64,000 bases of DNA from Lotus japonicus (taxonomy: Eukaryota > Streptophyta > Magnoliopsida > Fabales > Fabaceae), in the NCBI RefSeq assembly GCF_012489685.1, contig NC_080043.1, positions 28,552,743 to 28,616,742 of the forward strand, written 5' to 3'. This document shows, piece by piece, positions 55,101 to 64,000 of the stretch (the first letter of the stretch is position 1; each line of letters starts with the position of its first letter). Under the pieces are notes generated by a model, which saw only the letters and a program-made list of their open reading frames with translations, did not search any database and was not told the DNA's origin. Position numbers and translations under genes: made by a program.

Positions 55101-57927
55101 TTGGGGGAAAAAGTGTGAACTACAAATAACATGTGATTTTATTCATTTTCTAGCTTCCTAGTGTAGAATGAATTAATGAAGCAAAGGAGACATAAACCTA
55201 AGTTTAGACATGAAATTAAAGCAGTAAATAAATAGTCATGTGTGTTTCAACTTTGAAAAGAAGAAGAAATAAATCCTTACCTTCTGTAGAAGACTTGACT
55301 TCTTGTGAAGGATCATCATGGAGACCCATGGAATGCTTCCAGATAGTATTCCCATCACTATAGCCGCCCACGATTGCACAAGTCCTGCAAGTGGTGAACA
55401 CAGCCTCATTAATGTCAACAACAACTGCAATAAGAGTGGTGAGTAGTGACAGCACTTTCTCATTCTCATGAATAAATATGCTAACACTAATTGAGTTTGT
55501 TGAATTTCATGTATGGTTTGCTAAAAATGGAGTAAATCTCACATCCAATTTAGTACAGTAAGATTTACATAAACTTCAACTAATCCATAAATGAAGGATG
55601 AAAATAAGTGTTGTATAGTACTCTTAAGTTCTGACACATGGCCCATAAATGATAAAATTTTAATAACACTGAATCAAGTTCACTTGACTCTGCAAGTGGA
55701 AATGATATTATCACTTACAATAATTGGATAGAAGGCATTATTGACTTGTTTTGAATTGCTATCGACATCACAATATTAATTGATTGCAGTGACGTGAAAT
55801 GTGTTTTGAAATGAATTTACATGATAAGGAAGTCTAGTCCACATTCTAGAAGAGTTTACCAATTCACCACCATCGGATTTTGGTCCACATTCTAGCATAT
55901 TAAGCCAAAATCGATTATATGGAGAAGTTTCTATGAGTAGCTTCTGTTAGTCAGATTAATTCTGAGAAAACATAAGCTAATTTTTGACAAAACAACCACA
56001 ACTGCAATTTATAATTAGTTTTTGAGAACATGCGTACCTGCTCCGGGGGTGATGCAAACAAGCCCGGTCATCATGCCCTGAACGGCACCGATGACTGAAG
56101 GCTTGCCGAAGAAGGCAACATCCAGAGAGGTCCAGACAAGGAGGCTAGTGGCTGCACATATGTTAGTGTTGAGCACAGCAATAGAAGCATCAATGTTGGC
56201 TGCATATGGTGCTCCTCCATTGAACCCTGACCAACCCATCCACAGCAACCCAGCACCCGCTAGCATAAGCAACACATTGTTTGGTGGGAACCTCTCCCTG
56301 TCACTCTTTAACCTTGGTCCAACCTAACAACAAAATTCATTAATTAGCATTTAAGATTTTGAGGAAAAGTATGAGATTAGACTTAGAGTAGTGCTATGCC
56401 AAAAGAAAAACAGAATTTGTATCCAATTCAGTGAAGGCATACTTTTGGAAATCCTTGTGATTTTGAAGTCTTAATCAATTATGGGGAGGATTTACTATAA
56501 TTAGCTTGTGATTAACAAAATTGATTTCGATAAAAGAAAAACAGATCTGAATGTGCCAGAAACATGCTAATTCATTTATGCAATATTTTGTTAAAATAGT
56601 TCTACTTGATAAAGAGGATTAATTGTGAAGAATATCTATGTTATCAGAATAAATTGTGGCATGCAATTGTCCTATCTTCTTCAGTGGCTCAATAATTGGT
56701 ATTTGTCTATCATTTTCTATAACTCCAAATATGGAATGTGCCAGAAACATGCTAACTCATTTATGCAATATTTTGTTAAAATAGTTCTACTTGATAAAGA
56801 GGATTAATTGTGAAGAATATCTAAGTTATCACTATAAATTGTGGCATGCAATTGTCCTATCTTCTTCAGTGGCTCCATAATTGGTGTTTGTCTATCATTT
56901 TCTATAACTCCAAATATGGTAATGTTCTTATATGATTGTGACTGCAGCAACAGAATTATGATACTCTCAAGTCATATGATAATGTCAAATGAAATATGAA
57001 CTGAAATACTATGTTCCCATTTAGTGTTTCACTCTGTCTCACTAATCAAACTGTGTAATGTCATTTAAAGATTTTAATTGTTATACTCAACATATCAAAA
57101 TTTGATTGGTGGTCTAGGGAATTAGACACGAAATGCAGAGAAGATCTTCCTCCCTAAAACATGATGGTAGCAATAGTTGAAGAAGCAGATAATCACTAAA
57201 TTACAATATAAAGAATTTTTTACATGAGAGAATCCTAATCCCATGGTAGCTACTAGCTATAGTCGAAATATTTGTATGTACTTACCCAGTAAGCGGCAGT
57301 GAAACCGGCGATTCCAGAGGAAAGATGGATGACATAGCCACCAGAAAAATCGATGACACCCCAGTGGTACAGAAAACCACCACCCCAAATACTAAATGCC
57401 CCAACAGTGTATGAGAAAATGAGCCAGAGAGGAACAAAAGCCATCCAAGCCTTGATGTTCATTCTGCCAAGCACAGATCCAGCCAGCAAAATCATTGTAA
57501 TAGCAGCAAAATTGAACTGGAAATACACAAGAGTAGCCATGGGATAAAAAGGCCTTTGAGTTTGGGTTTCAATGGAACCATTGTTGAAGTAGTGTGTGCT
57601 TTCAGGGACACTGGCTTGGTTTATGAGAAATTTCTGGCCTAGTGCTGGTGCACCCTTTCCCCAGAAAGGGAAAAGCTTGTCTCCAAATGCCATACGGTAA
57701 CACAAAAGGACCCAACATAAGAGAACCGCTGCGAAAGCATAGAGGGCCATGAAAGCAGAGTTCACTGCCCATTTCTTTTTGACTATGCTGGCATAGAGAA
57801 TCACTAGGCCTGGCATGCTTTGGAGGCCAACCAGAGTTGCTGCTGTCATTTGCCATGCGTTGTCTCCTTTGTTTAGCCATTCTGGTGATGCTGGAAGGTT
57901 TTCTTGGTAAGCTGTGGGAGTTGCCAT
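49127..57927 (-). CDS. AMT2: AMT2-type ammonium transporter, four exons
   Basis: Exons on minus: 57927-57286, 56323-56038, 55384-55281 and 49555-49127, joined with GT-AG introns in phases 0, 1 and 0, giving 486 residues. The first exon encodes the N-terminus ([20 protein letters not shown]) and early membrane helices, ending in the family signature region [20 protein letters not shown], with the first pore histidine. Exon 2 carries [16 protein letters not shown]. Exon 4 carries the second pore histidine ([20 protein letters not shown]) and the cytosolic C-terminal helix with [20 protein letters not shown]. The eleven-helix trimeric transporter carries ammonium across the plasma membrane. The 486-residue length and sequence fit the AMT2/AMT3 (MEP-like) clade, not AMT1. 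Intron 3 is 5.7 kb because of a PIF/Harbinger insertion. Confidence 0.94.
50494..51798 (-). CDS. PIF/Harbinger DDE transposase (HARBI1-like nuclease)
   Basis: A 434-residue frame from the ATG at 51798 ([10 protein letters not shown]), chosen over the upstream ORF opening because residues before it are low-complexity leader and a TATA box lies about 100 bases upstream. The N-terminus is acidic and basic by turns. Catalytic residues: Asp197 in [14 protein letters not shown], Asp287 in [11 protein letters not shown], Glu323 in [27 protein letters not shown] is also conserved. The C-terminal [13 protein letters not shown] is a family hallmark. There are no stops, frameshifts or missing catalytic residues. 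It cuts at the TIRs and integrates at TWA, working with the ORF1 protein. Confidence 0.95.
   Translation of the reverse strand: MDPNNMADLDIYDVVIDELINDTTIEDMMQEEMEFYQRRANTVRPKRTRKVIERDREAGNERLWNDYFSENPVYTEELFRRRFRMRKHVFLRIVGALGSHDPYFLMSVDAVGRQGLSPLQKCTAAIRMLAYGSPADSVDEYVRIGESTAIECLKNFVEGVCAVFGGTYLRRPNQEDITRLLQWGESRGFPGMLGSIDCMHWEWKNCPVAWKGQFTRGDHGKPTIMLEAVASQDLWIWHAFFGIAGSNNDINVLNQSPVFNEVLSGNAPMVNFSVNGTMYNMGYYLADGIYPPWATFVKTIPMPQGEKRQKFAKRQEGARKDVERAFGVLQSRFAIVRGPSRFWHPNEMKSIMYACIILHNMIVEDERNTYRGNFVYDQVNNDILDAEVVSGPIPAFRNILERRAHQIDRSIHHQLQADLVEHIWQLPENENNEN
51890..51905 (-). promoter_or_regulatory. TATA-like box of the transposase gene
   Basis: On minus CTTATTTATACATG lies about 100 bases upstream of the transposase ATG, immediately downstream of the 16-bp repeat array. 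Confidence 0.45.
51919..52074. repeat. 16-bp tandem array upstream of transposase promoter
   Basis: About 9.75 copies of CAACGGCTATATTCCC, with variants ending TCTC, TCCA and TCCC. The order of variants (TCTC, TCCA, TCCC, TCCC, then one CAACGAC unit) repeats, showing an 80-base higher-order duplication. It lies about 120 bases 5' of the transposase start and 217 bases beyond the end of ORF1. Confidence 0.95.
52081..52262. repeat. ~48-bp tandem repeats between PIF genes
   Basis: ATAAGTAGAAATGCTAAAAT plus TACAACA is present three times with spacing of 48-50 bases, plus one diverged copy near 52081. It follows the 16-bp array directly. Confidence 0.8.
52291..53667 (-). CDS. PIF/Harbinger ORF1 (Myb/SANT-like, NAM-associated domain)
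   Basis: A 458-residue frame from the ATG at 53667 ([15 protein letters not shown]). Residues ~15-150 are a Gln/Pro-rich, Met/His-rich low-complexity region with repeats of QPQ(S/N)QP type. A Myb/SANT-like DNA-binding domain follows ([20 protein letters not shown], then [20 protein letters not shown]). Next comes a Lys-rich nuclear localisation segment ([12 protein letters not shown]) and a C-terminal coiled coil ([20 protein letters not shown]). ORF1 proteins bind the transposon and help bring the transposase into the nucleus. Similar proteins are often mislabelled 'glutathione S-transferase T3-like' in plant databases; no GST fold is present here. The frame is intact. Confidence 0.92.
   Translation of the reverse strand: MSNPYEQYYPLLDNETPPTSEGLQPSPMFPPQNQPPQMIHLQSQPMMVFQQQNQHSQVIRPQSQPMPMFQQQNPHPQMYQPQSQHPQMCHPQNQPPHTGGNVQNPSYQMFPQSFYHQNQPQGQMGSYPSQMSYPNNPQYCMYPPQYQAPPTGSSSSSKVSSTQCEAMPEEPEFSTQRGLDDIDLEESGNKRTKWSGKDNILLLQSWLNVSTDRVVGNEQKSDLFWNKIRAQYEEYRDDASPSRTWLSLKSHFNKLNANLQKFVGCHTKAVNHWKSGHSDKDIMATAHQLYHVDTGKDFKHENEWRLVKDEPKWKGTFMTTSSTRQKKSVDGVYATSSDRSASIEGDEYEATQPATRPLGKKNQKRKAKVGDTASSDLDYVPNSEMIAIGKAKLGFLASFEKLKTEELEVRKEKNKLQKARLLKEYKDILMEDTSEMNEVQLATHQRLVEFAMKELGMS
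53743..53752 (-). promoter_or_regulatory. TATA box of PIF ORF1
   Basis: CCTTATATATAGTGC on minus, about 80 bases upstream of the ORF1 ATG. ACCGGT/ACGGTC motifs cluster just beyond it (53780-53925). Confidence 0.6.
53780..54540. other. PIF right-hand non-coding region with ACCGG cluster and CACC-rich repeats
   Basis: 53780-53925 has at least eight ACGGTC / ACCGGTC / CCGGC motifs, several palindromic. A second TATA-like CTATATAATC (about 53924) faces right and leads into a pyrimidine-rich leader and CTCACCGCCACC tandem repeats (about 54100-54430) with no sustained ORF. A divergent transcript is conceivable. Confidence 0.45.
56549..56918. repeat. 185-bp tandem duplication in AMT intron 1
   Basis: GAATGTGCCAGAAACATGCT through ACTCCAAATATGG occurs at 56549-56733 and 56734-56918 with about seven differences. 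It is recent and lies wholly within intron 1. Confidence 0.93.
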
Positions 57928-58013
57928 GGCTGCAGCCTTAGCTTGAAACCTTCAACCTGTTCAGAGTATCTGATCAAAGTCTTAAGCTACTATCAATTAT
58001 TATATGTTGAATT

Positions 58014-58021
58014 GTATATAA
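58014..58021 (-). promoter_or_regulatory. TATA box of AMT gene
   Basis: TTATATAC on minus, about 90 bases upstream of the ATG at 57927. Confidence 0.5.
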
Positions 58022-58704
58022 GCTTGAGTCTTTTGTTCTATTGGTCGCTTCGTGCTGTTGACTTGTGGGTTGGTATACACACACATAAATATAAAGCGAG
58101 TTTACCAATTAAGTGTTGTTCTAGTAACCGGGAATGGCAAGCTTGATTTCCTGTAAATATAAATGTGAAGATACAGGTTTGAATTCCACGAAAATCACAG
58201 GTCTACACAGAAAATAAAAATGACTTAGGAAATAAAAAAAGAATTATGATGGTTTAGTTACATATCAATAATATAGAAATACAATAGACATCTTATTTTT
58301 CTTTTTATGTTTTTATTCTATTATATCTGTATTTTCTCTTCCTTTTAACTTTCACAGTGTCGATTAAATATCTGCATTACATGAGTGTTTATGAATAGAA
58401 CGCGAAATGTCAACAGGTCTGAGTAGAGGTCAAGGGTCTACATGTATAACTGTATAAGTACGGGAAGTTGCTTTGATTGGTAGGTATACGATAAGTTTAA
58501 AATATCAAATAACTTTTTTGTGTCTTGTGATGTGTATTAATTGTTGTATATATATATACACGCTGAGCTCATGCACTGACATTTATTTCTTATATATTTT
58601 CATCCGTACATGAGGCAGATGAAAATGAAAGTATTATTATTAAATTTTTTGAAGTTAAAATGAAATTATTAGTTAAGTATATTTGATACTTGATACCATG
58701 TTAC
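58022..58704. other. AMT upstream intergenic region
   Basis: AT-rich promoter sequence with no gene; a TATATATATA run lies at about 58549. Confidence 0.4.
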
Positions 58705-59232
58705 CTATGAAGCACGGACACTTCTCACTTATGGAGTGTTTCGGTGTCGGACACGACACTCGTACAACACTTACACGACTCGTGTCAGATACTTCTTCGC
58801 GGTGTCGAATTAAAAAAGTATTTTTTTATGGCTCGGACACTTGAGCTGACACCTCTTCTTAGTTGGACATCTCTAGAACACTTATATTTAAAAAAAAAAA
58901 CATACATTTCTAAGAGTGAAGCATAGAAGAAATTGCTAATTCGTCACTTGAAAAACCATAGTCAAAGACATTTTTAATGATGATGATCAATAAGGAAGTG
59001 AAAACTCGTGGATAGGTTAACTCTTTTTGTGGACAAGTTATCATTTTTACAAAAAAACATCAAAGCAATTTCTTAAGCTTTATGACAAGAGCTTCATAAA
59101 AAATATCAAGGGATATATATATATATCGCGGTTTCTCCGTGTCTTATTTTTTAGAATTTAGTTGTGTCACAGTACCCGTGTGGCCGTGTCGTGTCGTGTC
59201 CGGATGCCTGTACCCGAGTCCATGCTTGATAG
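58705..59232. mobile_element. hAT-like MITE (528 bp)
   Basis: Left end CTATGAAGCACGGACAC and inverted right end CTATCAAGCATGGACTC match at 14 of 17 bases. Flanks CATGTTAC (58697-58704) and TATGTTAC (59233-59240) form an 8-bp duplication with one mismatch, as for hAT. The subterminal regions are rich in GTGTCG/CGACAC motifs. There is no coding sequence. Confidence 0.75.
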
Positions 59233-59528
59233 TATGTTACATATAGGCTATTTATTAAACAAGCTGGAGCTTGATAGTTTGGTTTCTACGGAGTTGGATC
59301 TCCGGTTTAAAAAGAAAACAACATGTAGCTGTTTTCAAGTTGCAGATAATTTGGCTTTTTCTAAGACTTGACTACTTGAAATCAAATTTTATGAATAAAA
59401 ACACAATAGGCGTTGTGAATTTCGTCACCATAAATAGATTAATAAATTAATATTGATTGATGTGTGTTTTAGATCATAAAAATGGATAAAATACAAGTTT
59501 GTTGACTTTCTTTACGTGTTTATGAGAA

Positions 59529-59775
59529 ACTAGTGCGATAACATGTGCGTTGCTGTAATTTAGTTTTTACTTTTTTATATATGAATAAATTTATTAAAAC
59601 CTATACTTTTTGTAATATATCTTATACGTAAGTTAAGGTGATTTTTTTTTTGAATTAAGTTATGATGAATCTTGCGTTGCACAATAATTTAGATAGTAGT
59701 TTTTTTATATATGACGAAATTAATTAGCATTTATATTTTTTTAATACATCTTATATGTCTGTTATGATGATTATT
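59529..59775. repeat. Two-copy ~126-bp tandem repeat with CTAG end
   Basis: TGCGTTGC..AATTTAG..TTTT...TTTTTTATATATGA repeats at about 59547 and 59673. ACTAGT at 59530 next to TGCGATAACATGTGCG suggests a Helitron-like end in minus orientation. Confidence 0.45.
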
Positions 59776-60550
59776 TTGTGGCTTAATACATCAGAAGACC
59801 CCTGAAATGCCTGAAAAATGTTCGCATCAAATTGGGTCCCTAAGAAATTATTTTAATTCAATTAAGGACAAAGTGTGTCTGATGCTTAAGTGTAGCCTAC
59901 TCAGCTTTTCTACGTGGCATTTTATTTATTTTTAATTGAAAAATTCCAAAACTTAATTTATGTGGCTTTTATCTTTTTCTTTAATTAGAAACTAATGTTA
60001 TTCATTTATTTTTAATTCCATCTCATTTCAATAAAAATAAAACCTATTCTAATTAAATCTTAAAACTAAACCTAACTAACCTAATTTGGAAGGGGAAAAA
60101 GCTGCAAGAAAAGGAAGAAGAACGCAGAAGAGAAGGAAGAAGGGAAGGACAGTGATCCCACCACCACCGCCGCTAGCTTCTACCTCGACATCAACGCCTC
60201 CTCCTCCTATCTCCACCACCACTGCAGCCCATATTATGTAGAACAACAAAGTTTTGTAGAGCCATGGAAAGAAAAACTGAAGAGTAGGGCTCAGGGTATT
60301 TTTTTATGAAGATGTGGATTTTTATAGCCTTAAATATGTGAAAAAGGCGGAATTTTTTAAAATTTGACTTTTTTTAAAAAGAAAACACTGGTTTCGTTCC
60401 TTCTAAAGAATCTTATCTTAATAACATATGCTTCCTTTTGAAATTTAAAATGTTTTTTAAAACTAATTGTAAAATAGATTTTAATAATTAGACATTATAT
60501 ATAGTACTTGACCACATTTTAGTCATCCTATTTAGAAGCACTGATATTAG
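59776..60550. other. Repeat-derived gene-free interval
   Basis: No gene. A purine-rich patch (about 60090-60150) is followed by a CCACCACCGCCG-type stretch, without a sustained frame. Confidence 0.35.
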
Positions 60551-61573
60551 TCTAGTCCACCCGTTAAGGTGATTTCTTCCTTCTTAGAATGAAGGCAATC
60601 CACTATTCAATATTTGTTACAACTGCACTAGCAACCTGCTCAGTGACTAACAATACAATGAACTAGCAAACACTAAGATTCACACTCTTAGTCTTCTCAA
60701 GGAGCTGACCAAACTTGGTCCCTTAAGGAAATACAAACTCACTGTTTGAAATGTTTGGTTTACAATGAAGTGCTTCTAAGAAAGCTAGGGTAAACACAAT
60801 AAGAACGGTGAAGAAAGATTGCTAAGAGAAAGATTGAATATCGCTTGAGTATTGCACAAAGTTTCTTAGCGTCTTCTTCCAACTTCAGCCTCTATTTATA
60901 CTCCAAGGATTGGGGTTGTATCCGTTGTTTGAAATGCTACCGTTGGAGGGCAAATCCGGAACTTCCAGATTCTGCTGTGGCTGAACATCTTAGGTAAGGC
61001 CGTCAGAATAGTACAATTGCTTTTGTACTTGGATAGCGACGTGAGCCTTATCCTAATTGACTTATGATCAGGCGACGCTTCATGTTGGAACTTGTGAAGC
61101 TAGGTGATCAGAGTCAGAGGGAAGCTTGGATCCTCTGACCTTCGTATCTTCTACTTCTGGAAATCAGAGTTGGAAGTACTTAGTCTTCAGAGCCAGCTTA
61201 CTCTTGGACTTCAAAATCTTCACTTCTTAGCTTTTGGACCTTCAGAACTTCTGGACCTTCAGAGCCTCTGGACCTTCAGAGCTTCTAGTCTTCAGAACTT
61301 TAAGTGATCTGAATCCACATCAGAGCTTATCATCTTCAGAACTTCTGAAGCATATACTACTGTTCAATCAGAACATAGTGAGTGCGAAAGCGGTGCGTTG
61401 GTTACTCTTTTTGGCTTAGTGCTTCTAAGAAAGTGTCTTTTGACCAGAGTCAGAGCCTGTCATTTAAACTCTCAGAAAACAACGTTAGAGTACCATAATT
61501 GTTCATACACAATAGTTAACATGTAATCATCAAAACATAGAGCTGTACTACATGACCAAATCTTGGTCTTACA
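60551..61573 (-). repeat. Truncated SIRE LTR, reverse orientation
   Basis: On minus it starts TGTAAGACCAAGATTTGGTC at 61573 and follows the LTR at 7291-8499 through the TATA region (AGTATAAATAGAGG) to the GTCCACC-type block at 60553-60561. The last ~190 bases of the LTR are missing. No internal sequence is present on either side. Confidence 0.9.
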
Positions 61574-62177
61574 AAAATTACCAATTATAAAATTATAATT
61601 TTTTCAAAAAATATAACACTGATTTCGTTCCGTTTTTTTCTAAAAAAAATCAATTTTAAAATTTTGGAAAAGGGCACAAAGATTTTGTCAAAATTACCAA
61701 TTGTAAAATTTTAATTTTTTCTAAAAATGCTCGATTTTAAATTTTGAAATTTTGAAAAAGCTTAATGAATATTCTAATTACGGCAAGATTATGATTTTTT
61801 AATGGTTTATTGAAAAATTAGACTAACGGCAAAATGATGATTTTCCACATGCATGTGAGATCTTTTGTTAGAATATTGCTAATTAAACTTGATTTAATTT
61901 TTTAATTTCTTTATTTATTGAGTCATCAAAATGGACCAATTAAAATGTATCCATATGGACCAATCAGAATAAGACATTTGGAACATCATTATAACAACCA
62001 ATAGAATAAAAACATGTGATATTTAAGTTGCGATATGACCCACTTTGGTGGATGGGCCTTATATATTATTAAGATTGAATAATTGGTGCAAGTTTAGTTT
62101 ATGAGATTGTGTAAGTTCAATTATTTGTTTAAAATAAGTTCAATTGTTATGCACCTAAACAAACGTAAGATATAGGG

Positions 62178-62567
62178 GGCGTTTGGTACAAGGTTTACAT
62201 TCTCGGGAATGTGGAGGTAGGGAATCATATTCCTGTGTTTGTTGTAAGGTTGGAAATTGGATGCCCGGGCATAAAACATTCCAAAAAATGACATAACTTC
62301 CGTCATTTGATTCCCATGAAATGGGTTGAGAATCTTGCATTCTCATGGGAAAGTGAATGTAACTTCCCTCTACTCACAAATTCCATCATTTTTTTTTCAT
62401 TTTTTATTTTTGAATTTTAAAATTAAATAAAGTTTAAAAATATTCCCGGGAATCCTAAATCCTATTCAAACACACATTAAATTTTACCCAGGAATGATAT
62501 TCCTAACAATCAAACTCCCAGGAATATTATTCTCGGGAATGTATTTCTCAACCTTCTACCAAACGCC
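62178..62567. mobile_element. MITE with GGCGTTTGGTA inverted ends (390 bp)
   Basis: GGCGTTTGGTACAAGGTT at the left is repeated inverted as GGCGTTTGGTAGAAGGTT at the right (17 of 18). Further in, CATTCTCGGGAATG and TTCCCGGGAAT palindromes recur. No clean target duplication was found. Confidence 0.65.
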
Positions 62568-62702
62568 TGATGTTTTATCCTATTCTATGAACTAAGCATA
62601 CACCAATCAATATTATTTTTGTCAATTTATCTATGAATCCATGAAACTCTTAAATCACCAATCCGCCAATAGAAACATTAAATGTAAAAGAAACATCAAA
62701 TA

Positions 62703-64000
62703 ATGAAAATCCAAGAAGAACAAACAGCCTTTCTACAGGGTCGGAACATGTTAGATAGTATTGTGGTAACCAATGAGGTGATCCATGATGCTCGGACCAA
62801 AAAGAAGCAAACTTTGCTTTTCAAAGTGGATTTTGAGAAAGCCTATGATTCAGTGAGTTGGAGTTTTCTTTTTATGCTGAGACGTCTGAATTTCTGTGAG
62901 CAATGGGTACAATGGATAAAGTCTTGCTTGAAATCCTCTCGGGTTTCCATCTTGGTGAATGGGAGCCCCACCTATGAATTGGGCATGGAAAAAGGACTAA
63001 GACAAGGAAACCCAATTGCTCCTTTGCTTTTCCTTGTTGTGGTGGAAGGCTTAAATGGGCTAGTCAAACAAGTGTTGCGCGTAAGGAAAATATTCGGGAT
63101 ACAGCTTAGGGAAGTCATAGGAGGTAATAGTCTCAATGCTACAATTTGCAGATGGCACATTATTCTTTAGGGCCGCTTCAATGCAAAATGTTCAAACGCT
63201 TAAATGCATTTTGGGAACCGGTGATATCTAGGCTCCCAAAAATCTGTCTTTTTTGGAACCGGTGATATCTAGGCTCCAAGGTCGCTTATCCCGATGGCGA
63301 CAAAAATCAATTTCTTTTGGAGAGCGCCTTACTTTGATCTCAAGTGTCTTATCCTCAATTCCACTATTTTATCTATCTTTCTACCGAATGCCTAAAGGGG
63401 TGATCCAAATATGTAAAAGGATTATGAGATCTTTTCTATGGGGAGGTGTAGAGGGACACAATAAACTGGCTTGGATTAAATGGGATGTAGTGTGCTAACC
63501 GAAGGAGATGGGTGGCCTAGTCATACAAAATTGGAGTTTATTTAACAAAGCGCTTCTTGGCAAATGTAGGTGGAGGCTAATTACTGAACAAAATAGTCTA
63601 TGGGGTACAGCCTTAAGAGCAAAGTATGCAATCCCAAATCTCGGTGACACAGTGGAAAGGAGGGGTAAAATTTGAGAATGGTGGAAAGACATACTCTAAA
63701 CATGTTTTTATAGTTCAAACTTTTGCTGGTTTGACCAAGGAATCAAGAGGAGAATAGGGGAAGGAAACGAGGTTAGATTTTGGCATGAACCTTGGTTGGA
63801 TCAGATTAAGTTGAAGGACAAATTTCCTAGATTATTCCTGCTCTCTTCTTAACAAGATTCAACAATTCAGAACATGGGTCTTTGGATAAATGGTTTGTGG
63901 CATAGACTTTACAATGGTGGAGACCGTTGCTAGACAGTGAACTAGAGGGGCTAAACTCTCTTCTTTCTCTCTTGGAGATGGTTTCCCTCACAAGGGACAG
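62703..64000 (+). pseudogene. L1-type LINE reverse transcriptase, decayed and cut by window end
   Basis: Begins within the RT finger/palm (QEEQTAFLQGRNMLDSIVV, then KVDFEKAYDSVSW, LVNGSPT, GLRQGNPIAPLLF). The catalytic box reads FADG in a shifted frame at about 63140, in place of F/YADD. A frameshift near 63130 separates it from that box. Downstream (63253-63498) the RT-connection region reads LSRWRQKSISFGERLTLISS, LSFYRMP, FLWGG. After a stop come VIQNWSLFNKALLGKCRWRL and VRFWHEPWL, typical of plant LINE ORF2. Missing palm sequence between 63180 and 63250 and several stops make it non-functional. Confidence 0.9.
63214..63277. repeat. 23-bp direct repeat inside the LINE
   Basis: GGAACCGGTGATATCTAGGC plus TCC occurs at 63214-63236 and 63255-63277, 41 bases apart and without mismatch. 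It brackets the site where RT palm sequence is missing. Confidence 0.9.

Overview
This is a 64 kb piece of plant nuclear DNA, almost certainly from a papilionoid legume. Genes have spliced GT-AG introns and plant-type products, such as an extracellular LRR receptor-like protein, YbhB/YbcL-type PEBPs, a BAG chaperone regulator and an AMT2-type ammonium transporter. The repeats include a Sirevirus of the SIRE1 type and several TRIM families of the kind common in legumes. I cannot name the species from the sequence alone.

Layout. 1-8499 is the 3' two thirds of a SIRE1-like Ty1/copia element: integrase/RT/RNase H, an env-like reading frame broken by one frameshift, an antisense coiled-coil ORF with its own TATA box, repeated polypurine tracts, and the 3' LTR. 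8500-13155 is mostly gene-free and holds one putative first exon and a CACTA end. 13156-16545 is an intact receptor-like protein gene. 16546-20200 holds a CAC-rich low-complexity block and a 1 kb inverted-repeat element. 20311-24867 carries two tandem PEBP genes separated by TRIM and LINE debris. 25.2-28.1 kb has Helitron remnants. 28.9-36.6 kb is a decayed CACTA element on the minus strand. It has a TNPA-like gene whose 165-nt symmetric exon has been tandemly amplified, a truncated TNPD gene, a captured R2R3-MYB exon, and a younger solo SIRE LTR. 37-39.8 kb has a DUF223/RPA1-like gene remnant.

41916-48198 is a four-exon BAG gene with many nested insertions in its introns, including a tRNA-SINE inside a TRIM. 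49127-57927 (minus strand) is a four-exon ammonium transporter. Its third intron hosts a complete, apparently intact 4.9 kb PIF/Harbinger element with transposase, Myb-like ORF1, TIRs and TAA target-site duplication. 58-64 kb holds a hAT-like MITE, a truncated reverse-oriented SIRE LTR, another MITE, and a decayed L1-type LINE that runs off the window.

The host genes (RLP, PEBP pair, BAG, AMT) show no operon-like or pathway link. They are ordinary euchromatic genes in a transposon-rich neighbourhood. The most unusual structures are the symmetric-exon amplification in the CACTA TNPA-like gene, the antisense gene of the Sirevirus, and the intact PIF/Harbinger element in an ammonium transporter intron with a 16-bp repeat array upstream of its transposase.
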